Source: SIG565 sp045656145
GTDB taxonomy: Bacteria; Bacillota; Clostridia; Oscillospirales; Acutalibacteraceae
Assembly: GCA_045656145.1 (NCBI GenBank)
Contig: JAZOQP010000022.1
Location: forward strand, 1-32,501
Length of the DNA stretch: 32,501 bases
Direction: 5' to 3'
The translations under genes and the position numbers were made by a program. Positions 6,971 through 15,433 of the stretch are shown here, in pieces. The notes below the pieces were generated by a model. It made no database searches, was not told where the DNA came from, and saw only the letters and a list, made by a program, of their open reading frames with translations. Every line of letters starts with the position of its first letter. Position 1 is the first letter of the stretch.

Positions 6971-8120
6971 TAGTGTAACTCTTATTAAAAACGCCGTTCT
7001 CGTTACCGATCAACTAATAGAGGGTAAGAACCTTTATATAAAAGGCGATAAAATCGAGGCTATAACCGCCGATATTCTACCTCACGATTTTGAAATCGAT
7101 GCAAACGGCCTATATGTTTCTCCGGGTTTTATTGATATCCATACCCATGGTGGAGCTGGTCATTCTTTCAACACCGCAACAGTTGATGAAATTTTTGCGG
7201 CTTGTGAGTTCCATGCTGCGCATGGAACTACAAGTATTTTCCCCTCGGCCTCATCGGCTTCCTTCGAAACATTATTAAGCTTTGTTAAAAATGTTAAAAC
7301 CGCTATGGAGTCTAACGCTCCCGGCAGACCCCATATTGCGGGTTCGCATTTAGAAGGCCCTTATTTCTCACTTGAAACTTGCGGTGCTCAAAATACCGAT
7401 TATATTAAGCCTCCTGTAAAGGAAGAATATGAACAATATATTGAGAGTGGCGAAGGAACAGTAAAGCTTATGAGCTTTGCTCCCGAAAATCCCGGAACAA
7501 AAGAATTATGCATTTATTTAAAAGAGCATAATGTTCGCGCCGCTTTCGGCCATACCACCGCTATTTATGAGGATATTAAACCTCTTATTCCCTTAGGCTT
7601 AAACCACGCAACACATATCTATTCCGGAATGAACTGCGTAACCCGCCGAAATCTTTTTAGAAAATTAGGCGCTGTTGAAACCGCTTATTTAGAAGATGAT
7701 ATTATAGTTGAGGCTATTGCCGATGGAATGCATATGCCCCCTGAACTTTTAAAATTAGTTTATAAAATTAAGGGTTCGGATAAAATGTGCCTTATAACCG
7801 ATTCAATAAGAGCCGCAGGAATGCCCGAAGGTCCTTTTGATGATGGCAGAGCCTTTGTTAAGGGCGGAATTGCATATCTCTCGGATATGACCTCCTTTGC
7901 GGGAAGTGTTGCAACTACCGACCGCCTTGTAAGAACAATGTATAAGCAGGTTGGTGTATCATTACCCGAAACAATTAAAATGATTACCGAAACTCCCGCT
8001 AAGATTATGGGACTTGAAAATTACGGCAAACTTGAAAAAGATTATTTTGCAAATTTAGTATTTTTCGATGATAATATAAATGTATCCAAGGTTATAATTA
8101 GAGGAAAAGAATTTAAGTAA
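6960..8120 (+). CDS. nagA: N-acetylglucosamine-6-phosphate deacetylase
   Basis: Removes acetate from GlcNAc-6-P to give glucosamine-6-P, the first committed step of GlcNAc use and of cell-wall amino-sugar recycling. The 386-aa length is normal. Amidohydrolase motifs are in order: GFIDIHTHGGAGHSFN (about 57-72), the metal-ligand Glu in HLEGPYFS (about 131-138), GHTTA, NHATHIYSGMN, and the catalytic Asp in LITDSIRAAGMPEG. The ATG at 6960 lies inside the end of the oxidoreductase gene (11-nt overlap), with GAGG and AAAGAAG upstream. nagB follows 16 nt later. No kinase or PTS gene is in the window, so uptake and phosphorylation must be encoded elsewhere. Confidence 0.95.
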   Translation: MTNNSVTLIKNAVLVTDQLIEGKNLYIKGDKIEAITADILPHDFEIDANGLYVSPGFIDIHTHGGAGHSFNTATVDEIFAACEFHAAHGTTSIFPSASSASFETLLSFVKNVKTAMESNAPGRPHIAGSHLEGPYFSLETCGAQNTDYIKPPVKEEYEQYIESGEGTVKLMSFAPENPGTKELCIYLKEHNVRAAFGHTTAIYEDIKPLIPLGLNHATHIYSGMNCVTRRNLFRKLGAVETAYLEDDIIVEAIADGMHMPPELLKLVYKIKGSDKMCLITDSIRAAGMPEGPFDDGRAFVKGGIAYLSDMTSFAGSVATTDRLVRTMYKQVGVSLPETIKMITETPAKIMGLENYGKLEKDYFANLVFFDDNINVSKVIIRGKEFK

Positions 8121-8136
8121 GAAAGGAATAACTAAA

Positions 8137-8877
8137 ATGGAAATTAGAATTTGTAAAGACCGCTATGATTTAGGCAAAAGCGCTGCAAAGCAGGTTGCCG
8201 AAGACCTAAAAGCAATTATTGCAAAGAAAGGCTATGCAAGAATTGCCCTTTCAACAGGCGCTTCTCAGTTCGACACTATTGAAGCTCTAACCAAAGAGGA
8301 AGGCATTAAATGGGATTGCGTTGAAATGTTCCACCTTGATGAATATGTAAACCTTCCCATCACACATCCTGCAAGCTTCCGCAAATATTTACAGGAAAGA
8401 TTTGTTGATAAGGTTGGCGCTTTGAAGGCTGTTCACTTTGTTGATGGCACACCCGAATGCATTGCAAAGCTTACCGAAGAAATCACAAAAGAGCCTATCG
8501 ATATCGGTTTAATCGGTATTGGCGAAAATGGTCATATTGCATTTAACGATCCACCTGCTGATTTTAACACCAAGGAATCTTATATCGTTGTAAACCTCAA
8601 CGAAACCTGTAAAAAGCAGCAGATGGGCGAAGGCTGGTTCGCTACTATGGATGATGTTCCGAAACAGGCTGTTTCTATGACTGCTCATCAAATTATGCAG
8701 TGCGAGAAAATCGTTTCCTGCGTTCCTTATGCAGTGAAGGCTGATGCTATTGAGAAAACTCTTCATTCCGAAGAGGTTACTAATATGGTACCGGCTACAC
8801 TTTTAAAGACTCATCCGAACTTCCTTTTATATATAGACGCTGAAAGCGCCGCAGGAATAACCAATATTTGCTGGTAA
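8137..8877 (+). CDS. nagB: Glucosamine-6-phosphate deaminase
   Basis: Converts glucosamine-6-P to fructose-6-P and ammonia, the step into glycolysis. It is 246 aa with an NagB/6-phosphogluconolactonase fold: a phosphate loop LSTGASQFD (about 38-46), MFHLDEYVNLP with the conserved Asp, and GIGENGHIAFNDPP. In E. coli NagB the last motif reads GNDGHIAFNEP with D141, H143 and E148. Here the equivalent positions are Glu, His and Asp, so both acidic residues are exchanged while His is kept. AAAGGA stands about 9 nt before the ATG. It is the last gene of the operon, closed by a terminator. Deaminase function is strongly supported by nagA next door; a related isomerase/deaminase specificity remains possible. 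Confidence 0.9.
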   Translation: MEIRICKDRYDLGKSAAKQVAEDLKAIIAKKGYARIALSTGASQFDTIEALTKEEGIKWDCVEMFHLDEYVNLPITHPASFRKYLQERFVDKVGALKAVHFVDGTPECIAKLTEEITKEPIDIGLIGIGENGHIAFNDPPADFNTKESYIVVNLNETCKKQQMGEGWFATMDDVPKQAVSMTAHQIMQCEKIVSCVPYAVKADAIEKTLHSEEVTNMVPATLLKTHPNFLLYIDAESAAGITNICW

Positions 8878-8907
8878 CTCCAGATTTAATATTTAGGGCA
8901 CAAGAAA

Positions 8908-8936
8908 GAAGAACTCTTCAAAACGAAGAGTTCTTC
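8908..8936 (+). terminator. Terminator of the nag operon
   Basis: GAAGAACTCTTC-AAAAC-GAAGAGTTCTTC is a 12-bp perfect stem followed by CCCTTTATATT. The T-tract is interrupted, so termination may be moderate; a second hairpin follows at once. Confidence 0.75.
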
Positions 8937-8956
8937 CCTTTATATTATAAAAAAGA

Positions 8957-8986
8957 AAATCCCGACTTCTCTCGAAGTCGGGATTT
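8957..8986. terminator. Bidirectional terminator between nagB and nifJ
   Basis: AATCCCGACTT (8958-8968), a 6-nt loop, then AAGTCGGGATT (8975-8985), flanked by A-runs and T-runs: TTTTTT follows on plus and TTTTCTTTTTT on minus. It ends nifJ and backs up the nag terminator. Confidence 0.88.
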
Positions 8987-8995
8987 TTTGATTAA

Positions 8996-11900
8996 TTATT
9001 CTTTGCCGTAAAGTTCAGCTAATTTCTCAAGGTGTGCACGAGCGTTCTTAGCTTCGTTTGCAGCCTTATCGAAGAGCTCATTTGCGCGTTCGGGGAATGA
9101 ACGTGTAAGTGAAGCATAACGAGCTTCGCCTAAGATGAACTCCTTGTAATCAGCAACTGCGGGCTTGCAATCGATAGAAAGCGGATTCTTGCCTTCTGCC
9201 TTAAGAGCAGGATTGAAGCGGAAGATGTTCCAGTAGCCGCATTCAACAGCCTTCTTCATTTCGCTCTGGCAGTTAATCATACCGCCCTTAATTGAGTGCA
9301 TTTCGCAAGGTGAGTAGCAGATTACGAGTGACGGACCCGGATAAGCCTCAGCTTCCTTAATAGCCTTTAAGGTCTGATTCTGGTCTGCGCCCATAGCGAT
9401 TTGAGCTACATATACATATCCATAAGACATAGCGATTTCAGCAAGGCTCTTCTTGTTGATTGCCTTACCTGCTGCTGCGAACTGAGCAACCTGGCCAATC
9501 TGAGAAGCCTTAGAAGCCTGACCGCCGGTGTTAGAGTAAACTTCGGTATCGAATACCATAATGTTTACATCGTTGCCGGAAGCAAGAACATGGTCAAGAC
9601 CGCCGAAGCCGATATCATAAGCCCAACCGTCACCACCGAAGATCCAAACGGACTTCTTGGAGAGGTATTCTTTCTTTTCAAGCACAGCGGGAGCTGTGGG
9701 GCAACCTGCAGCTGCAGCCTTTTCAAGCTCAACTACAAGAGCCTTTGTAGCAGCAGTGTTCTTGTCGCCATCTTCAGCAGTAGCAAGATATTCATCAGCA
9801 GCTGCCTTGAATTCAGCAGAAGCCTTATCGCTAGCTGCCATTTCGCGAACCTGAGCAATAAGTTGGTCGCGGAGAGCCTTCTGACCGAGATACATACCAA
9901 GACCATGCTCAGCATTATCTTCGAAGAGTGAGTTAGCCCAAGCAGGACCATGACCCTCAGCATTTACAGTGTAAGGTGAAGTAGCAGCAGGGCCACCCCA
10001 AATGGATGAACAACCTGTAGCGTTAGAGATATACATTCTATCGCCAAATAACTGAGTAACGAGTCTAGCATAAGCGGTTTCAGCACAACCTGCGCAAGAA
10101 CCTGAGAACTCGAGAAGCGGCTTCTTGTACTGTGAAGAAATGAGGTTAGCGTTAGTAGCAACTTCTGCCTTCTCGGTAACCTTAGCTACACAGTAATCAA
10201 ATGCTGCCTGCTGAGCATCCTGAGATTCTCTGGATACCATCTTAAGACTCTTTGTGGGACATACGCCAATACATACGCCGCAACCCATACAGTCCATAGG
10301 AGATACTGCAAGAGTATACTTGTATTCTGTTTTAATAATCGGCTTCTCAGCAACCTTTAAAGACTCGGGAGCGTTAGCAACTTCATCATCGGTTAAAGCG
10401 AAGGGACGAATTGTAGCGTGAGGACAAACAAATGCGCACTTGTTACACTTAGCACAAGTAGCAGGATCCCATTCAGGAACGAGAACTGCAACAGCGCGTT
10501 TCTCATAAGCAGAAGCACCCTGCTCGAATGTACCATCAGCATGGTCGATAAATGCAGATACGGGGAGAGAATCGCCATCCATAAGAGCAACCGGCTTCAT
10601 AATGCCATCAACCATCTTAGCAAGTTTAGCTGCGCCTTCAGCCTTTTCAGCTGCCTTATCGTCAGCTGCGTTAGCCCAGTCAGCAGGAACATCAATCTTA
10701 ACGAATGCTGTAGCACCGGCATCAATAGCCTTGTGGTTCATGTCAACAATATCCTGACCTTTTTTGAGGTAAGATTTTGTTGCAGCTTCCTTCATATACT
10801 GAATAGCTTCTGCTTCAGGCATAACCTTTGCAAGAGCAAAGAATGCAGACTGAAGAATTGTGTTGGTACGTTTACCCATACCGATTTGAGCAGCTAAATC
10901 AATAGCGTTAACGGTATAGAGCTGAATGTTGTTCTTAGCAATGTACTGCTTAGCTTCAGCAGGCATATGCTCAGAAAGTTCTTCAGCAGTCCACTGGCAG
11001 TTAATTAAGAATACACCGCCGGGCTTAACATCGTTAACCATCTTGTAACCCTTAATTACATAAGAGGGGTTGTGGCAAGCAACGAAGTCAGCCTTATTGA
11101 TATAGTACGGGCTCTTGATGGGCTTATCGCCGAATCTTAAGTGAGATACGGTAATACCGCCGGTCTTCTTAGAGTCATACTGGAAGTAAGCCTGTACATA
11201 CTTATCGGTATGGTCGCCGATAATCTTAATGGAGTTCTTGTTAGCACCAACAGTACCGTCGCCGCCGAGACCCCAGAACTTGCATTCGATTGTGCCTTCT
11301 GCAGCGGTGTTGGGTGCGGGTTTCTCTTCAAGAGAGAGATTAGTAACATCATCAACGATACCTAAAGTGAACTGAGCCTTAGGAGCATCCTTGCCGAGTT
11401 CTTCATAAATAGCGAAGATAGAGCTTGGAGGAGTATCCTTAGAGCCAAGACCATAACGGCCGCCGATAACGGTGTCGATCTTTCTGCCTTCAGCAGCTAA
11501 AGCAGCAACTACATCAAGGTAGAGCGGCTCGCCGAGAGCACCGGGCTCCTTGGTTCTGTCAAGAACAGCAATCTTCTTAACAGTCTCAGGAATAGCAGCA
11601 ACAAAATGCTTAGCAGAGAAAGGACGATAAAGACGAACCTTTAAAAGACCTACCTTCTCGCCTGCTGCTACCATATAATCAATAACTTCTTCTGCTACGT
11701 CGCAGATAGAGCCCATTGCGATGATGAGCTTCTCAGCATCAGGTGCACCATAGTAGTTAAAGAGCTTGTAATCGGTACCGATTTTAGCATTAACCTTATC
11801 CATATATTCTTCAACAATAGCGGGAACTGCTTCATAATACTTGTTGCAAGCCTCTCTATGCTGGAAGAAGATATCGCCGTTTTCGTGTGAACCACCCATT

Positions 11901-12541
11901 ACGGGATGCTCAGGATTTAATGCGCGCTTGCGGAATGCAGCAACTGCATCCATATCGCACATTTCTTTAAGGTCTTCGAAATCCCAAACCTGAATTTTCT
12001 GAATTTCGTGAGAAGTGCGGAAACCATCGAAGAAGTTTAAGAAAGGAACACGGCTCTTGGTAGATGCTAAGTGAGCAACTGCGCCGAGGTCCATAACTTC
12101 CTGAGTGTTTGTTTCAGCGAGCATAGCGAAACCTGTCTGACGGCAGGCATAAACGTCTGAATGGTCGCCGAAGATATTAAGTGCGTGTGAAGCTACGCAA
12201 CGAGCAGACACGTGGAATACGCAGGGTAATAATTCACCGGCAATCTTATACATATTCGGAATCATAAGTAAAAGACCCTGTGAAGCGGTGTAAGTGGTGG
12301 TGAGAGCACCGGCTGCAAGTGAGCCGTGAACAGTACCGGAAGCACCTGCTTCAGACTGCATCTCAACTACATTAACTGTTGTGCCGAAGATATTTTTAAG
12401 CCCCTGAGCAGACCACTGGTCTACATAGTCGGCCATCGGGCTAGACGGAGTAATAGGATAAATACCGGCTACTTCTGTGAACGCATAGGACACATGAGCT
12501 GCGGCATTATTACCGTCCATGGTTTTAAACTTTCTTGCCAT
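8996..12541 (-). CDS. nifJ: Pyruvate:ferredoxin (flavodoxin) oxidoreductase, single-chain
   Basis: Oxidatively decarboxylates pyruvate to acetyl-CoA, CO2 and reduced ferredoxin, the central energy step of anaerobic fermenters. The start at 12541 (MARKFKTMDGN) has AAGGAGG about 9 nt upstream and gives 1181 aa, normal for the fused form. Domains in order: the N-terminal domain with YPITPSSPMAD; the gamma domain (FWGLGGDGTVGANK); a two-[4Fe-4S] ferredoxin domain at about 685-770 (CAKCNKCAFVCPHATIRPF; CMGCGVCIGVCPTKS); and a TPP domain with GSCAGCAET and NATGCSSIWGG (proximal cluster Cys), GGDGWAYDIGFGGLDH (Mg/TPP) and NTGGQ. The cluster Cys near the C terminus is present (CYSPCEMH). Monocistronic by its flanks. 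Confidence 0.97.
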   Translation of the reverse strand: MARKFKTMDGNNAAAHVSYAFTEVAGIYPITPSSPMADYVDQWSAQGLKNIFGTTVNVVEMQSEAGASGTVHGSLAAGALTTTYTASQGLLLMIPNMYKIAGELLPCVFHVSARCVASHALNIFGDHSDVYACRQTGFAMLAETNTQEVMDLGAVAHLASTKSRVPFLNFFDGFRTSHEIQKIQVWDFEDLKEMCDMDAVAAFRKRALNPEHPVMGGSHENGDIFFQHREACNKYYEAVPAIVEEYMDKVNAKIGTDYKLFNYYGAPDAEKLIIAMGSICDVAEEVIDYMVAAGEKVGLLKVRLYRPFSAKHFVAAIPETVKKIAVLDRTKEPGALGEPLYLDVVAALAAEGRKIDTVIGGRYGLGSKDTPPSSIFAIYEELGKDAPKAQFTLGIVDDVTNLSLEEKPAPNTAAEGTIECKFWGLGGDGTVGANKNSIKIIGDHTDKYVQAYFQYDSKKTGGITVSHLRFGDKPIKSPYYINKADFVACHNPSYVIKGYKMVNDVKPGGVFLINCQWTAEELSEHMPAEAKQYIAKNNIQLYTVNAIDLAAQIGMGKRTNTILQSAFFALAKVMPEAEAIQYMKEAATKSYLKKGQDIVDMNHKAIDAGATAFVKIDVPADWANAADDKAAEKAEGAAKLAKMVDGIMKPVALMDGDSLPVSAFIDHADGTFEQGASAYEKRAVAVLVPEWDPATCAKCNKCAFVCPHATIRPFALTDDEVANAPESLKVAEKPIIKTEYKYTLAVSPMDCMGCGVCIGVCPTKSLKMVSRESQDAQQAAFDYCVAKVTEKAEVATNANLISSQYKKPLLEFSGSCAGCAETAYARLVTQLFGDRMYISNATGCSSIWGGPAATSPYTVNAEGHGPAWANSLFEDNAEHGLGMYLGQKALRDQLIAQVREMAASDKASAEFKAAADEYLATAEDGDKNTAATKALVVELEKAAAAGCPTAPAVLEKKEYLSKKSVWIFGGDGWAYDIGFGGLDHVLASGNDVNIMVFDTEVYSNTGGQASKASQIGQVAQFAAAGKAINKKSLAEIAMSYGYVYVAQIAMGADQNQTLKAIKEAEAYPGPSLVICYSPCEMHSIKGGMINCQSEMKKAVECGYWNIFRFNPALKAEGKNPLSIDCKPAVADYKEFILGEARYASLTRSFPERANELFDKAANEAKNARAHLEKLAELYGKE

Positions 12542-12591
12542 TTTGGAATTCCTCCTTAAAATAATTGGAAAATGCTTTCCATACATAATAT

Positions 12592-12620
12592 ATAATACTA
12601 CTTTTTGTGCAGGAAGTAAA
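12592..12620 (-). promoter_or_regulatory. Candidate promoter of nifJ
   Basis: TTTACT (12615-12620) and TATTAT (12592-12597) with a 17-nt spacer on the minus strand, giving a start near 12585 and a leader of about 45 nt. The leader contains the short inverted repeat GGAAA-ATGC-TTTCC (12567-12580). No full Rex operator is seen here. Confidence 0.55.
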
Positions 12621-12631
12621 TAGGAAAATCA

Positions 12632-13201
12632 TTATTTTTTATCAAAAATTGAAAAATTGTTAAATTTTTCACTAACCAAACAGTTGAAATAAGCAAAAAT
12701 TTGCTCAGGCGTTTGAGAAAATTCCCTTTCGGCCCACCAAAGAACCGTTTGAGTGAATCCAACCGAAATAAAATTCACAAAATAATCCTTCGGCACTCCC
12801 ATATTCTTAAGAGCGTTAAAATCGGTATTTTCGGAAATTAACCTTTCAAGACCTTTTCTGAAATACGATAAAAACAAATCATTATTTCTTGAAGAAAGCA
12901 GGCAAAGAATGTTATCATCGTTATTTTTAATATGCTCTAAAAGATGAAGCAAAAAAGGAGAGTCCATAACGCAGTTGCTATAATGGTTATCCACGCCGCC
13001 TAATATATGACCAAACAACTCTTCACACATTTCTTTAAGCAAATAGTCTTTAGTTTCAAAATGAGCATAAAATGTCGCTCTTCCAACATCGGCACTATCA
13101 AGTATCTCCTGAACTGTTATGCGGGAAAAATCCTTTTTGCTTAAAAGCTCAATAAATGCCGAATAAATTGCGGTGCGGGTCTTTCTTTGTCGCCTATCCA
13201 T
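12632..13201 (-). CDS. TetR/AcrR family transcriptional regulator
   Basis: A 189-aa regulator. The N-terminal helix-turn-helix is clear (about 1-55: RKTRTAIYSAFIELLSKK, then ITVQEILDSADVGRATFYAHFETKDYLL). The rest is an all-helical ligand-binding and dimer domain without a specific ligand signature; the C-terminal part (QTVLWWAEREFSQTPEQIFAYF) resembles the TetR_C type common in Bacillota. GGAGG lies 5-6 nt before the ATG at 13201. It is divergent from the CDF gene and upstream of nifJ on the same strand, 90 nt apart. The divergent layout suggests it controls itself and the CDF exporter; a role at nifJ is also possible. Confidence 0.92.
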   Translation of the reverse strand: MDRRQRKTRTAIYSAFIELLSKKDFSRITVQEILDSADVGRATFYAHFETKDYLLKEMCEELFGHILGGVDNHYSNCVMDSPFLLHLLEHIKNNDDNILCLLSSRNNDLFLSYFRKGLERLISENTDFNALKNMGVPKDYFVNFISVGFTQTVLWWAEREFSQTPEQIFAYFNCLVSEKFNNFSIFDKK

Positions 13202-13212
13202 ATTTACCTCCG

Positions 13213-13260
13213 AACAGTTTGAATTTTTTGTTCCGTATCATATTGTTTCCTAAAACTGTT
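13213..13260. promoter_or_regulatory. Inverted repeat in the tetR/CDF intergenic region
   Basis: AACAGTTT (13213-13220) and its exact complement AAACTGTT (13253-13260) flank 32 bp between the two divergent genes. A second pair, CCGAAC (13210-13215) and GTTCGG (13301-13306), partly overlaps the first. These are possible half-sites for the TetR-type protein. The long spacing makes this tentative. Confidence 0.3.
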
Positions 13261-13262
13261 TG

Positions 13263-13291
13263 TTGTTTTCGAGCATTTCAGGTTATATAAT
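13263..13291 (+). promoter_or_regulatory. Candidate promoter of the CDF gene
   Basis: A consensus TATAAT (13286-13291) lies 17 nt downstream of TTGTTT (13263-13268). Transcription would start near 13298, giving a leader of about 58 nt. Confidence 0.5.
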
Positions 13292-13355
13292 AAACAATAT
13301 GTTCGGTAATGAATATATTATACTATTTTTTACAGGAATTATCAAGAGGTGTAAT

Positions 13356-14279
13356 ATGAAAAATAATAAAAAAATGTTTTTAGCCTTTATTTTGAACCTT
13401 TTCTTTTCTATTTTCGAGCTTGTTGGGGGAATTTTTTCGGGCAGTCAAGCAATTTTATCCGATTCACTCCATGATTTAGGCGATAGCATCAGCATTGGCA
13501 TTGCCCTTCTCCTCGAAAAATTAAGCCATAAAGGTTCGGATAAAGCATATACATACGGTTATTACCGCTTTTCGCTTCTCGGCTCGCTAATCACTACCTT
13601 TATATTATTAACCGGCTCTTTGGCTATTGCTATCCATTCGGTAAAGAAAATTATAAACCCAAGCGAAATCAATATTAACGGAATGCTAATTTTTGCGGTA
13701 ATCGGCTTTATTATTAACTTTACCGCTGCATTTTTAACCAAAAGTGGAGAAAGCCTTAATGAAAAAGCGGTTAACCTTCATATGCTTGAAGATTCACTCG
13801 GCTGGGCTGCCGTGCTTATAGGCGCTCTGGTTATAAAGCTTACAGGCTTTGTTATTATCGACCCGATTTTATCCCTTTCGATTTCGGTGTTTATATTCCT
13901 GAATGCGCTGAGAGGTTTGAAAAAAATATTAAATGTATTTCTGGAGAGAACTCCTAAAGATATCGATATTTCTCACATAAAAGAAGAAATTCTTGAAATT
14001 GAAGGAGTAAAGGATGTTCATCATATCCATATTCGTTCACTAGATGGCATTTTTCACGAAGCCACAATGCATGTTGTTGCTTCCCACTCTCCCGCCGAGA
14101 TAAAAAGGGAGATAAAGCATATCCTCTCAGAGCATAACATTATTCATTCCTTTATAGAAACCGAAATCGAAGCTGATGATTGTAATGAGCTCACCTGCTC
14201 CATCCCCCGCGCGCATTCTCACCATCACCACGGCCACCATCACGAGCACCACCACACCCACCACAAACATCATCATTAA
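13356..14279 (+). CDS. Cation diffusion facilitator transporter with His-rich tail
   Basis: A proton-coupled exporter of divalent metal from the cytoplasm. The start at 13356 (MKNNKK) has AGAGGTG 5-6 nt upstream; the longer frame from 13260 has no such site. The protein is 307 aa. Six membrane segments cover about residues 8-205. The site-A motifs are H39-D-L-G-D43 in helix 2 and HMLED (about 143-147) in helix 5; HxxxD in both is the zinc-type pattern in CDF proteins. The cytoplasmic domain (about 208-285) has DVHHIHIRSLDG. The last 21 residues hold 16 His in runs of two to four, a likely metal-buffering tail. Most CDF His-rich loops lie between helices 4 and 5, so a C-terminal one is less usual. 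Metal specificity is inferred. Confidence 0.94.
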   Translation: MKNNKKMFLAFILNLFFSIFELVGGIFSGSQAILSDSLHDLGDSISIGIALLLEKLSHKGSDKAYTYGYYRFSLLGSLITTFILLTGSLAIAIHSVKKIINPSEININGMLIFAVIGFIINFTAAFLTKSGESLNEKAVNLHMLEDSLGWAAVLIGALVIKLTGFVIIDPILSLSISVFIFLNALRGLKKILNVFLERTPKDIDISHIKEEILEIEGVKDVHHIHIRSLDGIFHEATMHVVASHSPAEIKREIKHILSEHNIIHSFIETEIEADDCNELTCSIPRAHSHHHHGHHHEHHHTHHKHHH

Positions 14280-14292
14280 TCACACAAAAAGC

Positions 14293-14323
14293 GCCCCTGA
14301 TGGTAAAAATTACCATCAGGGGC
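14293..14323. terminator. Terminator between CDF and DUF4363 genes
   Basis: GCCCCTGATGGTAA-AAA-TTACCATCAGGGGC is a 14-bp perfect stem between convergent genes. On minus it is followed by GCTTTTTG, a good tail for the rex operon. On plus the tail is weak (GGGTTGCTTATTTCC). Confidence 0.8.
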
Positions 14324-14360
14324 GGGTTGCTTATTTCCTTTTGCATTGGAATTGCAACTT

Positions 14361-14729
14361 TTAAAACACACTATGCAGATTCACGCCGGAATCCTTTTTA
14401 ATATAATCGAGTTTTAGTTTTACCGAGGCGCACTCGCTTAGGTAATCGGTTTTGGATAGTCCCGAAAGGCTTTCCAGCCTTGCTACCGATTCGCCGATTT
14501 CATCTAAGATATCATGGTTTACATATATGGAAAGCAGACCCTCGGTTTCTTGAAAAGTTTGCTTCATTTCGCTCGTTTTGGCTTTGTTCTCCTTTAAATC
14601 AACCGTTTTTTCGCATTCGTTAACCATATTATATAATTCATTATAAGAATTATTAATTATTATCCTATCACTAATGCAAAGGCCTAGCATAATTAAAATC
14701 AGCGCCACCGCCGCTATTATTCGGCTCAT
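14361..14729 (-). CDS. DUF4363-like membrane-anchored protein
   Basis: A 122-aa protein. One N-terminal membrane segment (about 4-20, IIAAVALILIMLGLCIS) is followed by a mostly helical, charged extracytoplasmic domain (about 25-122). Cys34 and Cys100 are the only Cys outside the membrane segment. The size and layout agree with DUF4363 proteins, which in Clostridia are commonly found right after a DUF421 gene, as here. The ATG overlaps the DUF421 stop codon by 4 nt (ATGA), so translation is coupled. The function is unknown; a partner role for the DUF421 membrane protein is the natural guess. Confidence 0.75.
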   Translation of the reverse strand: MSRIIAAVALILIMLGLCISDRIIINNSYNELYNMVNECEKTVDLKENKAKTSEMKQTFQETEGLLSIYVNHDILDEIGESVARLESLSGLSKTDYLSECASVKLKLDYIKKDSGVNLHSVF

Positions 14730-15403
14730 TTTTTCTCCTCCTTTTTAACGATATTGGCGTTTTTATTTCTATCCATTGTCATTAAAAAGACATCCGTAAT
14801 GCCGCAATTTTCATTTTTTAGCTTTTTATCTATATCCTTTTTTGTTATCTCCAATTCGCCAAGCGTTTCATCAATTAGCTTGCCATCGGTTATAACGGGC
14901 AGATGCATTGGCGAATCGGTTACGGTTATTTCGGCATCTTTAGGAGTTAGCGGTTGATTTTCACTTTTTAAGAGTACGCTTAGATTTCCGTTAACCTCCA
15001 AAACCGCATAAGCCACTTTACTTAAATCAAAAACATCGCGGTCTCTGAGCAACTCAACTAAATCAATAACCGTCATTCTAACCTTTCTCATAGCCGATTC
15101 ATCAACCACACCGTTTTTAATTATAACAATGCTTTTGCCGTTCATAAGGCGGCGGAGTCTTATACTCTTAAGGCAGGCAAAGGATATCAGAATTTCGATA
15201 ATAACCAAAGTGAAAATCGCCACAATTCCATTAAGGAGCGGTTGGGTTGTGTCCTGAAGGGGTATTGCCGCAATTTCGGATATAAGCAAAGTAACCACAA
15301 GCTCGTTGGGCTGCATATCGCCGATTTGGCGCTTGCCCATTACACGAATACCTATGGTTACAAAAATATACATAATTGCCGTGCGGATTAATGTTACTGT
15401 CAT
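14726..15403 (-). CDS. DUF421 (YetF/YcaP-like) membrane protein
   Basis: A 225-aa protein. Three hydrophobic segments in the first 85 residues (TAIMYIFVTIGIRVM; VTLLISEIAAIPL; IVAIFTLVIIEILISFACL) precede a soluble domain. MGKRQIGDMQPNELVVTLLISEIAA and the later VDESAMRKVRMTVIDLVELLRDRDVFDLSKVAYAVLEVNGNLSV region are DUF421 signatures. The ATG at 15403 is preferred because GGTGAT lies just before it; an ATG five codons upstream (15418) has no ribosome binding site. It follows rex by 30 nt with no terminator, so it is likely co-transcribed. YetF-type proteins are linked to spore or envelope functions in bacilli; the exact role is unknown. Confidence 0.88.
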   Translation of the reverse strand: MTVTLIRTAIMYIFVTIGIRVMGKRQIGDMQPNELVVTLLISEIAAIPLQDTTQPLLNGIVAIFTLVIIEILISFACLKSIRLRRLMNGKSIVIIKNGVVDESAMRKVRMTVIDLVELLRDRDVFDLSKVAYAVLEVNGNLSVLLKSENQPLTPKDAEITVTDSPMHLPVITDGKLIDETLGELEITKKDIDKKLKNENCGITDVFLMTMDRNKNANIVKKEEKK

Positions 15404-15433
15404 AATATCACCGCACATATTTTATGTCTTTAT

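Noticed and set aside
9401..9931. A 176-codon plus-strand frame opposite nifJ, and other long frames inside nifJ
   Set aside because: They are antisense or shifted shadows of a well-supported conserved gene; no ribosome binding site or family signature.
14176..14364. A Thr/Ile-rich repeated frame at the CDF gene end
   Set aside because: It is a +1 reading of the polyhistidine codons, not a separate gene.
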